A DNA stretch of 64,000 nucleotides from Pseudomonas cichorii (GCF_003700275.1 NZ_RBRE01000052.1:1-64000); one strand, 5' to 3'; positions 36,228 through 45,921 are shown, counted from the stretch's first letter. The notes: generated by a model not told the origin, from the letters alone. Program-made: numbers and translations.

Positions 36228-37709
36228 ATGGACAGCCTCAACAATATTCACAACGATTCGATACTGCGCTTCGGTCCTTATGTCTTCCATGTCGCTCAGC
36301 GGCTGGTGATGCAGGATGATGTCGCCTTGCGCGTGGGCGGACGGGCGCTGGATATTCTTCAGGTGCTGGTCGAACAGGCAGGCAGCGTGGTTGGCAAGGA
36401 CGCGCTGATTGCCCGGGTCTGGCATAACTCGGTGGTCGAAGACATCAATCTGCGGGTGCAGGTCGCGGCCCTTCGTCGTGCTCTGGGTGATGGGCGCAAC
36501 GGGCAGCGCTATATCGAAACGGTTCCTCAGCGGGGCTACTGCTTCGTGGCCAGGGTCGAGCATGTCGAAGCCGACAATCAGATGAGCATTGAGCCGCCTG
36601 CACCACGTCACAATCTGCCGGTACGGCTGACCCCGGTGATCGGGCGTGATGAGGTGGTGGGCAGAATCGTGCGTCAGTTGCCCGGACGGCGCTTCATGAC
36701 GCTGGTCGGGCCGGGAGGCATCGGCAAGAGCGCAGTGGCCGGTCGGGTCAGCGAAGCACTTCTCAGGCATTATCCGGACGGTGTCTGGAACATCGACTTT
36801 TCTACCCCCGACGGTGCGCAACAGGTGGCTGCCCAGTTAGTGGCCGCGCTGGGTTTTGCCCGGCAGTTGCCTCTGAATGGACTGGTCGCGGCCCTGGCCG
36901 GACGTCGGGCGCTGCTGATCTTCGATGGCTGTGAGCATCAGCCTGAAAGTGCCCGGCGCTGGGCCCAATCCCTGTTGCCGGATTGTCAGCATCTATCGAT
37001 TCTGGCGACCAGCCGGCAACCGCTGCTGGCCGCCGGGGAATCCGTGTTGCGCCTGTCTGGGCTGGCCATTGCACCGAATGACGCGCAGGACGCCATGGCG
37101 TATGCGGCCATGCAGTTGTTTGTCCGTCGGGCCAGGGCGTGCCAGCAAGACTTCGTCCTGCGTGAGCAGGATGTGCCCGTTGTGGGTGATATCTGTCGAC
37201 GGCTCGACGGGATTCCGCTGGCCATCGAGTTGGCCGCAGCGCGAATCAACGTCTTTGGATTAACCGGTCTGCAGGCCCGACTGGACAGTTGTTTTCAGTC
37301 GCCGAGCCTTGGCCGGCGCACCGCCGTCGCGCGTCATCAGTCCTTCAAGGCCTCGCTGGACTGGAGCTATGAGCGCCTGGATTTCCCTGAACAGACCGTA
37401 TTGCAGCGGCTTGCAGTCTTTACTTCGGCATTCACCCCGGAGGCTGCAATTGAGGTTGTGGCCTGTGCCTTGTTGAGCGCCGACTGCGTGGGCAAGACCT
37501 TGCAGCAACTGGCGGACAAATCGCTGCTGTCACTGATTCAAGGTTCCACCACGTTGCGCTATGGCTTGCTGCACACCACCCGCGTGTATGCGCGGGAGAA
37601 GCTGCAGCACAGCGGCGATGCGCAGCTATATGAAGCACGCCTGGCGCGATATCTCGCCGCGGGGCGTTTCTCGCGGATACAGGCGCCGTCATTGCAACTG
37701 GTCGAGTAG
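36228..37709 (+). CDS. Winged-helix (OmpR-type) regulator fused to a STAND-like NTPase, short form
   Basis: 493 residues. Residues 12-110 are a transcriptional-activator winged helix (Trans_reg_C: LRVGGRALDILQVLVEQAGSVV, VVEDINLRVQVAALRRAL, YIETVPQRGYCFVA). A P-loop GPGGIGKS at 161-168 and Walker B LLIFDGCEH follow, then IPLAIELAAARI and the helical region. It ends soon after, without the long TPR-like tail of its convergent homologue at 37689, and the two share much of their sequence. Signal-transducing NTPases of this kind act as ligand-driven activators. The 3' ends of the pair overlap by 21 bases. Confidence 0.88.
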   Translation: MDSLNNIHNDSILRFGPYVFHVAQRLVMQDDVALRVGGRALDILQVLVEQAGSVVGKDALIARVWHNSVVEDINLRVQVAALRRALGDGRNGQRYIETVPQRGYCFVARVEHVEADNQMSIEPPAPRHNLPVRLTPVIGRDEVVGRIVRQLPGRRFMTLVGPGGIGKSAVAGRVSEALLRHYPDGVWNIDFSTPDGAQQVAAQLVAALGFARQLPLNGLVAALAGRRALLIFDGCEHQPESARRWAQSLLPDCQHLSILATSRQPLLAAGESVLRLSGLAIAPNDAQDAMAYAAMQLFVRRARACQQDFVLREQDVPVVGDICRRLDGIPLAIELAAARINVFGLTGLQARLDSCFQSPSLGRRTAVARHQSFKASLDWSYERLDFPEQTVLQRLAVFTSAFTPEAAIEVVACALLSADCVGKTLQQLADKSLLSLIQGSTTLRYGLLHTTRVYAREKLQHSGDAQLYEARLARYLAAGRFSRIQAPSLQLVE

Positions 37710-40463
37710 TTGCCGGGCTGCGAGCAGATCCGGTGTTGCGAAGCCTTCGGTAAAACGTGCATGGACGGGCTCCAGCACCAGCCACGCCTGCCGTTTGTGC
37801 CCCTGACGCTGCATGAGACGCGCCAGTGAGGTTGCACTGCGCAGTTCCCAGGCCAGCGCCCCCTGGTTTTGCGCCACGCTCAACGCTTGATGCAGTATCG
37901 CCCTGGCTGCGTCTGCCTGCTGATCAGGCAGGCTGTCGGCGCGAACCCGCAGAATTTCTGCGCTGCACCAGCCAGCAGCTCCGCTTTGCGCCCGCTCGAA
38001 CAAGGCATCATCGACCTTGCCCGGGCGCAGAGTGAGCATGATGTCTTCGATAAGCTTGCCGCTATTCGTTGTGTGGCTGGCCGTTTCGCTGCCTGTAATG
38101 ACCTGCGCATAGTGCTGTGCCCAGTCATAGAACAGCAGCGCCGAGTGCCTTTGCGACTGCTCGCGCAGCAGCTTCAATAATTCGCTGGCCGTTTCGGTGT
38201 GACCGTTGTAGAGCGCGATGGCGCAACCCGCCATGGAAAGGGTGTAGCAGATAGACGTGCCATGGTTGATCTGCTGAGCGATTTCCAGTGCCTGACGGGC
38301 GGTATGCCACGCCAGTTCGGGACGGCCCTGCAACCAGAGGATGCGCGCCAGGATGGTCAGGGCGGCAACGCTCTGGTCGTATTGCACGCCGAAACCGTAA
38401 GTGAAGCGGTTGGGATGGCCGTTCTGTGCCAGGCGTTGAATGACCTGCTCGGCATTTTGCCGGGCTAGGGTCTGGTCGCCTGAAAAATGCAGCGCCAATA
38501 CCCGTAACCGATGGGTGCTCAGGCAGGTGATGACATCTGTGTTCATGCCCAGCCGATTGAACTGCCGGTTTTGCTCAAGGGCTTGCTGATACTGCCCGCG
38601 ACACAGGTTGACGACCATATGCCCGGATATGGCCTGCAACTGGCCGGCCAGATCGTTGCTCTGCTCGGCCAGCATCTGGGCAGTGGCGAAGGCTTGTACG
38701 GCTTCGTCGGTGCCGCTCAGGGTGTGATAGGAAACGCTGCCCAGGGCCAGCTTGAGGGCGATCAACAGTTTTGCCGACGGAAACGGATCTGCTTCCAGCA
38801 GCTTCAAGGCCTTGCGTACATAAAAGCCCTGTTCCTTGAGCAGCGACAGCTCCTGCCAGAGCGGTGCGCAGTGTGCGACCAGCTCAATGACCAGCTTGTG
38901 GGCATGCCAGCTGTCGAACCCCCAATCCAGCGCTGCGCGTATGTCTTCCAGGCTGTGGATATAGCGCTCGATCCATCGGTAAGTGGGGATCTGCTCCCAG
39001 TCCTGTTGTGCTTGCTGCATGATGGCCAGGCAGCGTTGCGCATGGCGTTCGCGGGTCGCGGGCAGTTGCTCGCTGTGGCGCAGTTTTTCCAGAGCGTAGT
39101 TGCGGGTGGTATCGAGCAGGTAATAAAAGACCTCCTGGTCGCCCACCTCGACATTCAGCAATGACTTGGTGACCAGTTGCGCGAGTGTGGCGAAGACTTC
39201 AGGCGCCGTAACAGCGGAATCGACTGCCACTGCCATCGCGGAGTCCAGGGTGAAACGGCCCTTGAAAATGCTCAGGCGTTGCAGGCAGGTCTGCTCGCAG
39301 GCGTTGAGCATCTGGAAGCTCCAGTCCAGCGTGGCGCGCAAGGTCTGATGGCGCGCCAATGCGCCAGAATGACTCTGGCTGTGCAGGCGGAAACTGGCTT
39401 GCAGGTGTTCAAGCAGATTGCTGAACCCCAGGTTGCCCACCTGGGCGGCGGCCAGCTCGATGGCCAACGGAATGCCGTCGAGGCGCTGGCATATTTCAAT
39501 CGCCAGCGGCAGGTTGGCCTCGGTCAGTTCAAAGTGTTCCTGATTGGCCGTGGCCCGTTCGACGAACAATTGCAGGGCTGCAAAACTCATGGCTTCGGCC
39601 CGGTTTACCCCTTCCACGGGCGGGCAGTCCAGAGGCTCAAGGCGCTCGACGCATTCGCCCTCGACCTGCAGGCTTTCACGGCTGGTGATCAGGATATGTA
39701 CATCGGGCGCACTGCGCAGAATACCTTCGCTGAGCAAGGCAATGGCATCGACCATGTGCTCGCAATTGTCGATCACCAGCAGCATTTTTCGATCCCGCAG
39801 GAACGCGCCCATCCGGCTGATCGGCTCGTCCTCGTGCACCGCGATATCGAGCAGCATGGCCAGATGCGGGGTGATCATGGCCGGGTCGGACAGGGGCGCC
39901 AGGTCCAGCAGGCGAATGCCGTCCCGGTAATAACCGATCAATTGCTCGGCCACCTGCAGTGCAACCGTGGTCTTGCCGATTCCGCCGGGGCCGGTCAGTG
40001 AAATGAAGCGATGCTGTTGCAGTTGGCTTACCAGCCTGTTGACCAACGCATCTCGTCCCAGAATGCGCGATTGGCGGACGGGCAGATTATGGCCGGTCGA
40101 GTTCTTCATATTGGCGTTTTGCCTGTGTTCAACCCGTTGCAGGGTGATGGGAGCGACAAAGCTGTAACCACGTTGCGCAACTGTAACGATATACCGCTGG
40201 CCTGCCTGGCCGTCGCCCAGCGCCTTGCGCAAGGCCGTCATGTGCACGCGCAGGTTGCTGTCCTCGACCACACTGCGAGGCCAGACATGAGCCATGATCT
40301 GTTGTTTGCTGACCATCTTCCCGGCGTGCTCGATCAGCACCAGCAGAATATCCATGGCACGACTGCCCAGCCGCACGGGGCGCTCGGCGTCCAGGACCAG
40401 ACGTTGTTCCGGGTAGATCCGATAAGGGCCGAAATGCACGGCCAGTTCGGTGAGAAGGGTCAA
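37689..40463 (-). CDS. Winged-helix regulator fused to a STAND-like NTPase with helical-repeat tail, long form
   Basis: About 924 residues from TTG 40463, preceded by ACAGGAA; the frame is open to ATG 40580, which would add 39 residues outside the known domains and overlap the AraC-type gene, so the start is uncertain. Winged helix at about 8-105, P-loop GPGGIGKT at 158-165, Walker B LLVIDNCEHM near 240, then IPLAIELAAAQV. The C-terminal 400 residues are helical and likely TPR-like (LARQNAEQVIQRLAQNGH, ELAWHTARQALEIAQQ). It converges on the shorter homologue, suggesting an old duplication. Targets are unknown. Confidence 0.85.
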   Translation of the reverse strand: MTLLTELAVHFGPYRIYPEQRLVLDAERPVRLGSRAMDILLVLIEHAGKMVSKQQIMAHVWPRSVVEDSNLRVHMTALRKALGDGQAGQRYIVTVAQRGYSFVAPITLQRVEHRQNANMKNSTGHNLPVRQSRILGRDALVNRLVSQLQQHRFISLTGPGGIGKTTVALQVAEQLIGYYRDGIRLLDLAPLSDPAMITPHLAMLLDIAVHEDEPISRMGAFLRDRKMLLVIDNCEHMVDAIALLSEGILRSAPDVHILITSRESLQVEGECVERLEPLDCPPVEGVNRAEAMSFAALQLFVERATANQEHFELTEANLPLAIEICQRLDGIPLAIELAAAQVGNLGFSNLLEHLQASFRLHSQSHSGALARHQTLRATLDWSFQMLNACEQTCLQRLSIFKGRFTLDSAMAVAVDSAVTAPEVFATLAQLVTKSLLNVEVGDQEVFYYLLDTTRNYALEKLRHSEQLPATRERHAQRCLAIMQQAQQDWEQIPTYRWIERYIHSLEDIRAALDWGFDSWHAHKLVIELVAHCAPLWQELSLLKEQGFYVRKALKLLEADPFPSAKLLIALKLALGSVSYHTLSGTDEAVQAFATAQMLAEQSNDLAGQLQAISGHMVVNLCRGQYQQALEQNRQFNRLGMNTDVITCLSTHRLRVLALHFSGDQTLARQNAEQVIQRLAQNGHPNRFTYGFGVQYDQSVAALTILARILWLQGRPELAWHTARQALEIAQQINHGTSICYTLSMAGCAIALYNGHTETASELLKLLREQSQRHSALLFYDWAQHYAQVITGSETASHTTNSGKLIEDIMLTLRPGKVDDALFERAQSGAAGWCSAEILRVRADSLPDQQADAARAILHQALSVAQNQGALAWELRSATSLARLMQRQGHKRQAWLVLEPVHARFTEGFATPDLLAARQLLDQLQ

Positions 40464-40560
40464 GGGGTCATTCCTGTTCTGTCGCCTCCGAGGCCCGTTT
40501 TCGGGCGGATGAATAGCGTCCGAGCGTGCTCGCGATGCGCCGTTCAATCTAGCCCTTATT

Positions 40561-41007
40561 TCAGAACTCGGCAGCGACAAACTGTTCGATGCGATGTGTT
40601 TTCTTTAGCGCATGGCCACGCCAAGTAAAGGGATTTATACCTTCGGCACGGGAAAATATGTGCGAGAAGTGCGACTGATCACAGAATCCGCACTCCTGGC
40701 TGATCTGCGTCAAAGTCATTTCAGTGTGCTGGATCAGGCATTTGGCGCGGGCGATGCGCTGGCTGCGAATCCATTCCTGAGGCGACAGGCCGGTGCTGCA
40801 TTTGAACGCTCGGGAAAAGTAGCTTCGGGACAAGGCGCAGGCACGCGCCAGCTCGGAAACCTCGATGTTTTCGCCCAGCTTCTCCAGGATCAACTGCTTG
40901 GCCAGACGCTCGCGCCAGGGCGTCAGGCCGCCATTTACGGTTGTCTGCTTCTCGATGTGTTCAAGGCGTTTGCAGGTCTGACACGGGTATTGCGGAGCGT
41001 GGGTCAT
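40561..41007 (-). CDS. AraC-family regulator, DNA-binding domain only
   Basis: 148 residues from ATG 41007, with AAAGGA upstream; the frame is open further back but without a good site. The AraC double helix-turn-helix fills about 45-135 (ENIEVSELARACALSRSYFSRAFK and MTLTQISQECGFCDQSHFSHIFSR). The short N-terminus has CQTCKR, a CxxC pair that might bind metal or respond to redox state, but no ligand domain. It sits upstream of the long winged-helix/NTPase gene on the same strand, so the two may be co-transcribed. Confidence 0.87.
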   Translation of the reverse strand: MTHAPQYPCQTCKRLEHIEKQTTVNGGLTPWRERLAKQLILEKLGENIEVSELARACALSRSYFSRAFKCSTGLSPQEWIRSQRIARAKCLIQHTEMTLTQISQECGFCDQSHFSHIFSRAEGINPFTWRGHALKKTHRIEQFVAAEF

Positions 41008-41198
41008 GGCAATGTCCTTTCGCGCTAAGGTGCGGATGTCGCTCGTCAGCACCTTTGGCCAGGCAAAAGTCTGCGCAGAGAGCGCCATTCTTGAGTGCAG
41101 GAGCGGGGCTGACGAGTTAATCGTTGTTAATTTGCAGGGCGGGTCAGATAGCAGATTGCCTTGGTGCAGCGCTCTGGCCCGGGCTTCACGTGATTCGC

Positions 41199-42626
41199 TC
41201 AGCGATTCTGCAACCAGCCGAGAAAGCCGCCTTTCTTGACCTGTGCCGGCCTGGCCAGCAGCGCCGAGTGGCTGTTCTTCTGCCGTACTGCCTGGAGTTT
41301 GTGCAGCGCGTTGTTGACCTGTCCGGACTGTTCCATGCAGGCGCGGGCGACGTTCTTGTCGATCCGGTAAATGATGCTGGAGGTCATGGCGGTGAAGCAG
41401 GCTTCGGACGGGATGTCATCGAGAATGCTTTGCTCGCCCATCACTTCACTCGGTCCCATGCGTCCGGCTTCGATCCGCTCGTTGCCGTCCGGCACCGAGG
41501 CACTGACCACGCCGGTGGCGATGACGAACAGGCAGTCGGCAACCTCGTCGAGATCCAGCACCACCTGGCCTGCAGAGTACTGCTGCGCGGTCATGTGCTG
41601 GGCCAGACGGTCGCGTTCCTGAGCGTTCAGCGAGCGGAATACTTTCACGTCTTCCAGCAAGGTCCGGGCACGGGAAGTCGGTTCGCCGCTGGCATCCAGC
41701 TGGCGGACGATGCCTGCCGCTTCAAGGTGGCGATGCGCAAGATCGAACAGTTGATTGCGCACTTCGCCTTTCTTGCCCAGGTCCGCGATAAAACCGCTGG
41801 CCACGTATTCGGACATGCTTTCCCCGGCTTCCTTGAGCACCGCTTTGGGGGCCGGTGACAGCAACAGGCTGCTGCTGCCCTGCAAGGTGCGATCCAGCGC
41901 ATCGAGCACGCGGCGGGGGCGGATATGGTTGGGCACCTGAATGCTGATCGATACGCCATGCATGTGGGTCGGTCGGCTCAGGTTGACGATCTTGGCCTTG
42001 GCCGCCACCGAGTTGGGCACCACGGCCGTGCTGCCAGCGCTGGTCAGCAGATGCGTGGCGCGCCAGTCGATGTCGGTCACCTTGCCTTCGATGCCATCGA
42101 TCGCCACCCAGTCATCGACCTGATAGGGCTTGGTGGTGTTGAGCACGATCCCGGAGAACACATCGCTCAAGGTGCTTTGCAGGGCCAGGCCGACAATGAT
42201 CGCCACGGCGCCGGAAGTTGCCAGCAGACCCTTGACCGGCAACTCCAGCACATAACCGGCCGCCGCGACGACGGCGATCAGGAACACCAGCGCGCCGATC
42301 ACATCCTGCAGCAGGCGTCCGCTGTGGCCGACCCGACGCAGCAGAGCCAGACCGATCAGCACGGTCAGCACCCGCGCGGCATACACCCACCAGAGAATCG
42401 CCAGGGCCGTGGCGCCCAGTTGCAGCACGCTGTCGTCAGGCCAGGCCGGTGCCAGCAACGGGCTGATACCGGCATTGATGATCAGGGTGCTGAAACTCAG
42501 GAACAGGCCCAGGCGAATGCCGATCCGCACGACCCGATGCTGGGCGGGCGACAGGTGCCAGATCAATACATCGGCCAGTAGCAGCAGGGCACTCCACAAC
42601 AGCGGATGGCTCAGGACAAAGGACAT
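41199..42626 (-). CDS. MscS-type mechanosensitive channel fused to a cyclic-nucleotide-binding domain
   Basis: 475 residues. Four to five N-terminal membrane segments lead to the MscS pore and beta domain (VKGLLATSGAVAIIVGLALQSTLSDVFSGIVL, then KPYQVDDWVAIDGIEGKVTDIDWRATHL). Residues about 330-450 are a cyclic-nucleotide-binding fold (FRSLNAQERDRLAQHM, YSAGQVVLDLDEVADCLFVIATGVVSAS, MGPSEVMGEQSIL). Such bCNG/MscS-CNBD channels are known in several bacteria; gating by cyclic nucleotide versus tension is often debated. Located between the AraC/NTPase pair and the second esterase. Confidence 0.9.
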   Translation of the reverse strand: MSFVLSHPLLWSALLLLADVLIWHLSPAQHRVVRIGIRLGLFLSFSTLIINAGISPLLAPAWPDDSVLQLGATALAILWWVYAARVLTVLIGLALLRRVGHSGRLLQDVIGALVFLIAVVAAAGYVLELPVKGLLATSGAVAIIVGLALQSTLSDVFSGIVLNTTKPYQVDDWVAIDGIEGKVTDIDWRATHLLTSAGSTAVVPNSVAAKAKIVNLSRPTHMHGVSISIQVPNHIRPRRVLDALDRTLQGSSSLLLSPAPKAVLKEAGESMSEYVASGFIADLGKKGEVRNQLFDLAHRHLEAAGIVRQLDASGEPTSRARTLLEDVKVFRSLNAQERDRLAQHMTAQQYSAGQVVLDLDEVADCLFVIATGVVSASVPDGNERIEAGRMGPSEVMGEQSILDDIPSEACFTAMTSSIIYRIDKNVARACMEQSGQVNNALHKLQAVRQKNSHSALLARPAQVKKGGFLGWLQNR

Positions 42627-42689
42627 GGCAAGACTCCGGGCAGGACAGACAGGAGCCTGCTCTGGCGCAGGCTCCGGGTGGGCGAGGGA

Positions 42690-43712
42690 TCAGTTGCTGA
42701 GGTGAGCCTTCAGTTCGCCCGCCGCCTGACGCATCGCGGCGCGGACTTCAGGAACCTGGTTCAGCGGGTTGAGCAGGCCGAAGTCATGGATCATCCCGTT
42801 GTAGCGCACGGCCGTGACCGGTACGCCTGCCGCATCCAGCTTGCGGGCATAGGCTTCGCCTTCGTCGCGCAGCACATCGAACTCGGCGGTCTGTACCAGC
42901 GCCGCAGGCAGGCCACGCAATTGTTCGCTGCTGGCCTGCAGCGGCGAGGCATGGATCTGTGCGCGCTGGCCGGCGTCGGTGGTGTAGTTGTCCCAGAACC
43001 ACTTCATCATGCCTTTGGTCAGGAAATGGCCTTCGGCAAACTGCTGGTAGGAGCCGTTATCGAAGTTCGCGTCGGTGACCGGCCACAGCAGCAACTGGAA
43101 GCGCAGCGCCGGAGCCTTCTGCTCCTTGGCCATCAGGGCCACGACCGCGGCCATGTTGCCGCCGACGCTGTTGCCGGCAACCGCCAGCCGACTGCCATCG
43201 ACGCCGATCTGCTTGCCGTGCTCGGCCACCCAGCGGGTCGCGGCATAGGCCTGATTGATTGCGGTCGGGTATTGGGCTTCTGGCGAGGGCGTGTAATCGA
43301 CATACACGGCTACCGCGCCGGAGCCGACCACCAGATCGCGGATCAGTCGCTGGTGAGTCGGGAAGTCCCCCAGGACCCAGCCGCCGCCGTGGAAGAACAT
43401 GAACACTGGCAGCTCTCCCTTGAGCATGGCAGGGCGAACGATCTTGAGAGTGATCTTCTGATCGTTGGCATCAATGACGCGCTCACTGACCTCTACACCA
43501 GACAGGTCGACCTTGACCGAGGCCTGTGCACCGGTCAGCACTGCGCGGGCATCCTTGGGGCTCAACTGTTCAAGCGGCTTGCCACCGCCAGCGGCCAGGG
43601 CTTCGAGAAAGGCCTGGGTGTTGTGCTCCACGCCCGGGCTGCCAGCGGCAAAGGCGCTGTTCACGGAAAGGGCGAGCAGGGTAGTGGTCAGGGCTTTTTG
43701 CACAGTGTTCAT
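42690..43712 (-). CDS. Secreted alpha/beta-hydrolase, HSL-type esterase (paralogue 2)
   Basis: 340 residues with a signal peptide ending AFA. It has HGGGW, GNSVGG around the nucleophile serine, and NGMIHDFG for the catalytic histidine, at nearly the same places as in the esterase at 14461-15480, to which most of the sequence aligns. It probably acts on small esters in the periplasm. It is 63 bases from the channel gene on the same strand and divergent from a LysR regulator whose start lies about 150 bases away, the usual regulator-target layout. Confidence 0.88.
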   Translation of the reverse strand: MNTVQKALTTTLLALSVNSAFAAGSPGVEHNTQAFLEALAAGGGKPLEQLSPKDARAVLTGAQASVKVDLSGVEVSERVIDANDQKITLKIVRPAMLKGELPVFMFFHGGGWVLGDFPTHQRLIRDLVVGSGAVAVYVDYTPSPEAQYPTAINQAYAATRWVAEHGKQIGVDGSRLAVAGNSVGGNMAAVVALMAKEQKAPALRFQLLLWPVTDANFDNGSYQQFAEGHFLTKGMMKWFWDNYTTDAGQRAQIHASPLQASSEQLRGLPAALVQTAEFDVLRDEGEAYARKLDAAGVPVTAVRYNGMIHDFGLLNPLNQVPEVRAAMRQAAGELKAHLSN

Positions 43713-43860
43713 GGGGCAATCCTTTGAAAAAACTGAAGTGGTTGGTTGGCAAGGGCAGTCCGGGCTTCAGGCCTCGTCTGCACCATGGACACAGATTAAT
43801 AGGGTGCTCAAAGGCGAAAAAGCGGCTATAAAGCGTTTAACTGTCAACCAGGTTGTGACA

Positions 43861-44754
43861 ATGAACCCCTTTGAAGACATGCGTATCTTTTGTCAGGTCA
43901 TGGAGTCGGGCAGCTTTACGGCGGCCTCCGACAAGCTGGGCCTGTCCAAGCAGTTCGTCAGCCGCCGCCTGATGCAACTGGAAGAGCGGCTGGGCGTGCG
44001 CTTGCTCAATCGCTCGACCCGGCGACTGGATGTAACCCCGCTGGGGCAGAGCTATTACGAATCTGCCTTGCGCCTGCTGGGCGAGGTCGAGCAGGTCGAA
44101 CAGGGGATTGCAGGGCAGAACAGCGAGCCGCGTGGCACCCTGCGCCTGAGTGCGCCACTGTCGTTTGCGGTGGCGCACCTGGGTTGCCTGCTGCCGCTGT
44201 TCCTGCAGCGCTATCGGGATGTGGCGGTGGAAGTGGACCTGAGCGATCGTCCGGTGGACTTGCTCAGCGAAGGCTACGACCTGGTATTGCGCATCGGGGT
44301 GCTGGAAGACTCCAGCCTGATTGCCCGGCGGATCGCCACGATCGACCGGGTGTATTGCGCAAGCCCGGTATACCTGGCCGAGCGCGGTCGTCCGGAAAAA
44401 CCGGAAGACCTGCATGCCCATGACTGCTTGCCTTACGGCCATAACCGTCAGGTGCAATGGCGCTTTCAGGGCAGTGGCAAGCCCGTGAGCCTGAGTGTCA
44501 GCGGGCGGATGCGCACCAACAACGGTGAACTGCTCAGGGACGCAGCGATTGCCGGGCTGGGCATCACCTATCTGCCGACCTTTATTGTCGGTGCGGCATT
44601 GAGCAGCGGAAGTTTGGTGCGGGTGCTCGATGATCTGCGTCCCGAGCCCCTGACCTTGTCGGCGGTCTATCCGCAGCATCGTCAGGCATCCAGGCCGGTG
44701 CAGGCCTTGATCGAGTTTCTGCGCGAACGGCTGGAGGTCGATGAGACGGTGTGA
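43861..44754 (+). CDS. LysR-family regulator, likely controlling esterase 2
   Basis: 297 residues from ATG 43861. The N-terminal helix-turn-helix (MRIFCQVMESGSFTAASDKLGLSKQFVSRRLMQLEERLGVRLLNRSTR) is followed by the periplasmic-binding-like ligand domain (about 90-295). This is the common group often near hydrolase or oxidoreductase genes. Divergent from esterase 2, so it most likely regulates that gene; inducer unknown. Confidence 0.9.
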   Translation: MNPFEDMRIFCQVMESGSFTAASDKLGLSKQFVSRRLMQLEERLGVRLLNRSTRRLDVTPLGQSYYESALRLLGEVEQVEQGIAGQNSEPRGTLRLSAPLSFAVAHLGCLLPLFLQRYRDVAVEVDLSDRPVDLLSEGYDLVLRIGVLEDSSLIARRIATIDRVYCASPVYLAERGRPEKPEDLHAHDCLPYGHNRQVQWRFQGSGKPVSLSVSGRMRTNNGELLRDAAIAGLGITYLPTFIVGAALSSGSLVRVLDDLRPEPLTLSAVYPQHRQASRPVQALIEFLRERLEVDETV

Positions 44755-44861
44755 TGACTGAGCTATTTGCATATTAATCTAGATCTAAAATGAATTTAGA
44801 TAATGTTTTTCCGGGTGATAAGGTTCCTGGCATTCGTTTCACTATCCCCTGGAGATAGCTT

Positions 44862-45833
44862 GTGCCCGCCACCTTTGCCCGATGGAAAAACCGCATCCTG
44901 CCAGGCCTGTTGCTGACGCTGGCAGCTTCGCTGAATGCCCAGGCCGCCGATCTGGTGGTCGGCGACCAGAGCCACAGTGCCCGGACCGTGATGGAAGCCG
45001 CAGGCGTACTCGATGACTTGCCTTACGAGCTGGAGTGGAAGCAGTTCACCGCCGGTTCGCCAGTGGCCGAAGCCTTGAACGTCGGCAGCCTGGATGTCGG
45101 TTTACTGGGCGATTCTCCGGCGTTGTTCATGGGCGCCCTCGGCGCGCCGATCAAGGTCATCGGTGTCTCGCGGCAGAATCTGGATGGCGTGGCCATCGTG
45201 GTACGCAAGGACTCGCCGATCCACAGCGTTGCCGATCTGGCAGGCAGGAAAGTTGCGATCTGGAAGGGCTCGTTCAGCCAGCAGTTGATGCTCACTGCGC
45301 TGGACAAGGCGGGCGTGGCCCGTGATGCGGTGGAGTATCGTTACCTCAGTGCGCTGGATTCTTCCCATGCACTGGATGGTGGTTCGGTGGACGCCATTGC
45401 GACCTGGGAGCCCTACGTCACCCAGCAGGAACGCCAGGGCGCACGGGTGATCGTCACCGCCAAGGGGCTGATTCCTGCCCAGAGCTTCATCGTGGCCAAC
45501 GATCGGGCGATCCAGAACAAGCGTGCCCAGATCAACGATTTCCTGCAACGCCTGCAAGCGGCTCGCGACTGGTCGGTGCGCGAGCCAAAAAATAATGAAA
45601 TCTACGCCAACGCCTGGTCGAGCGTGACCAGAGCCGATGCCGAAGTCGCCCGCCGCTGGTTCTCCCGTTCACAGATCGTCGTGGTCCCCATCACAGCGGA
45701 TGTCGTGGCGGGCGCGCAGCAGACCATCGACTTTTTCAACAAGGCCGGGTTGACCAGACACTATCCTGCAGCCAGTGTCTTCGATGAGTCGTTCAACTCG
45801 GCGCTCAAACCCCAGGCGCAGGCCTCTCGCTGA
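44862..45833 (+). CDS. Sulfonate-type ABC transporter periplasmic binding protein, orphan
   Basis: 323 residues from GTG 44862 with GGAGA before it. A signal peptide (about 1-28, ending AQAA) and the NMT1/SsuA-like fold (GSPVAEALNVGSLDVGLLGDSPALFMGALG, IWKGSFSQQLMLTALDKAG, ALDGGSVDAIATWEPYVT) are clear. SsuA, TauA and related proteins bind sulfonates, nitrate or thiamine precursors for import. No permease or ATPase gene follows, so it must use components coded elsewhere. A BisC-like gene follows after a gap that may hold a leader peptide. Confidence 0.88.
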   Translation: MPATFARWKNRILPGLLLTLAASLNAQAADLVVGDQSHSARTVMEAAGVLDDLPYELEWKQFTAGSPVAEALNVGSLDVGLLGDSPALFMGALGAPIKVIGVSRQNLDGVAIVVRKDSPIHSVADLAGRKVAIWKGSFSQQLMLTALDKAGVARDAVEYRYLSALDSSHALDGGSVDAIATWEPYVTQQERQGARVIVTAKGLIPAQSFIVANDRAIQNKRAQINDFLQRLQAARDWSVREPKNNEIYANAWSSVTRADAEVARRWFSRSQIVVVPITADVVAGAQQTIDFFNKAGLTRHYPAASVFDESFNSALKPQAQASR

Positions 45834-45861
45834 TATCTACTATCGCGCAGGAGTCCCCGCA

Positions 45862-45921
45862 ATGTTCCTGACACTGCGCTGTCGTTCGGCAAACGGGATC
45901 CACGGAGCGTTCCAATCATGA
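45862..45921 (+). CDS. Possible 19-residue leader peptide or gene relic
   Basis: An ATG 8 bases after AGGAG opens a 19-codon frame, MFLTLRCRSANGIHGAFQS, ending with TGA. The tail of this frame, ATCCACGGAGCGTTCCAATC before another ATG, resembles the ribosome-site region before the LLM monooxygenase gene on the other island (ATCCAAGGAGCATTCGAC), which suggests either a conserved regulatory leader or a leftover start of a lost sulfur gene. Real translation is not shown. Confidence 0.35.
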   Translation: MFLTLRCRSANGIHGAFQS

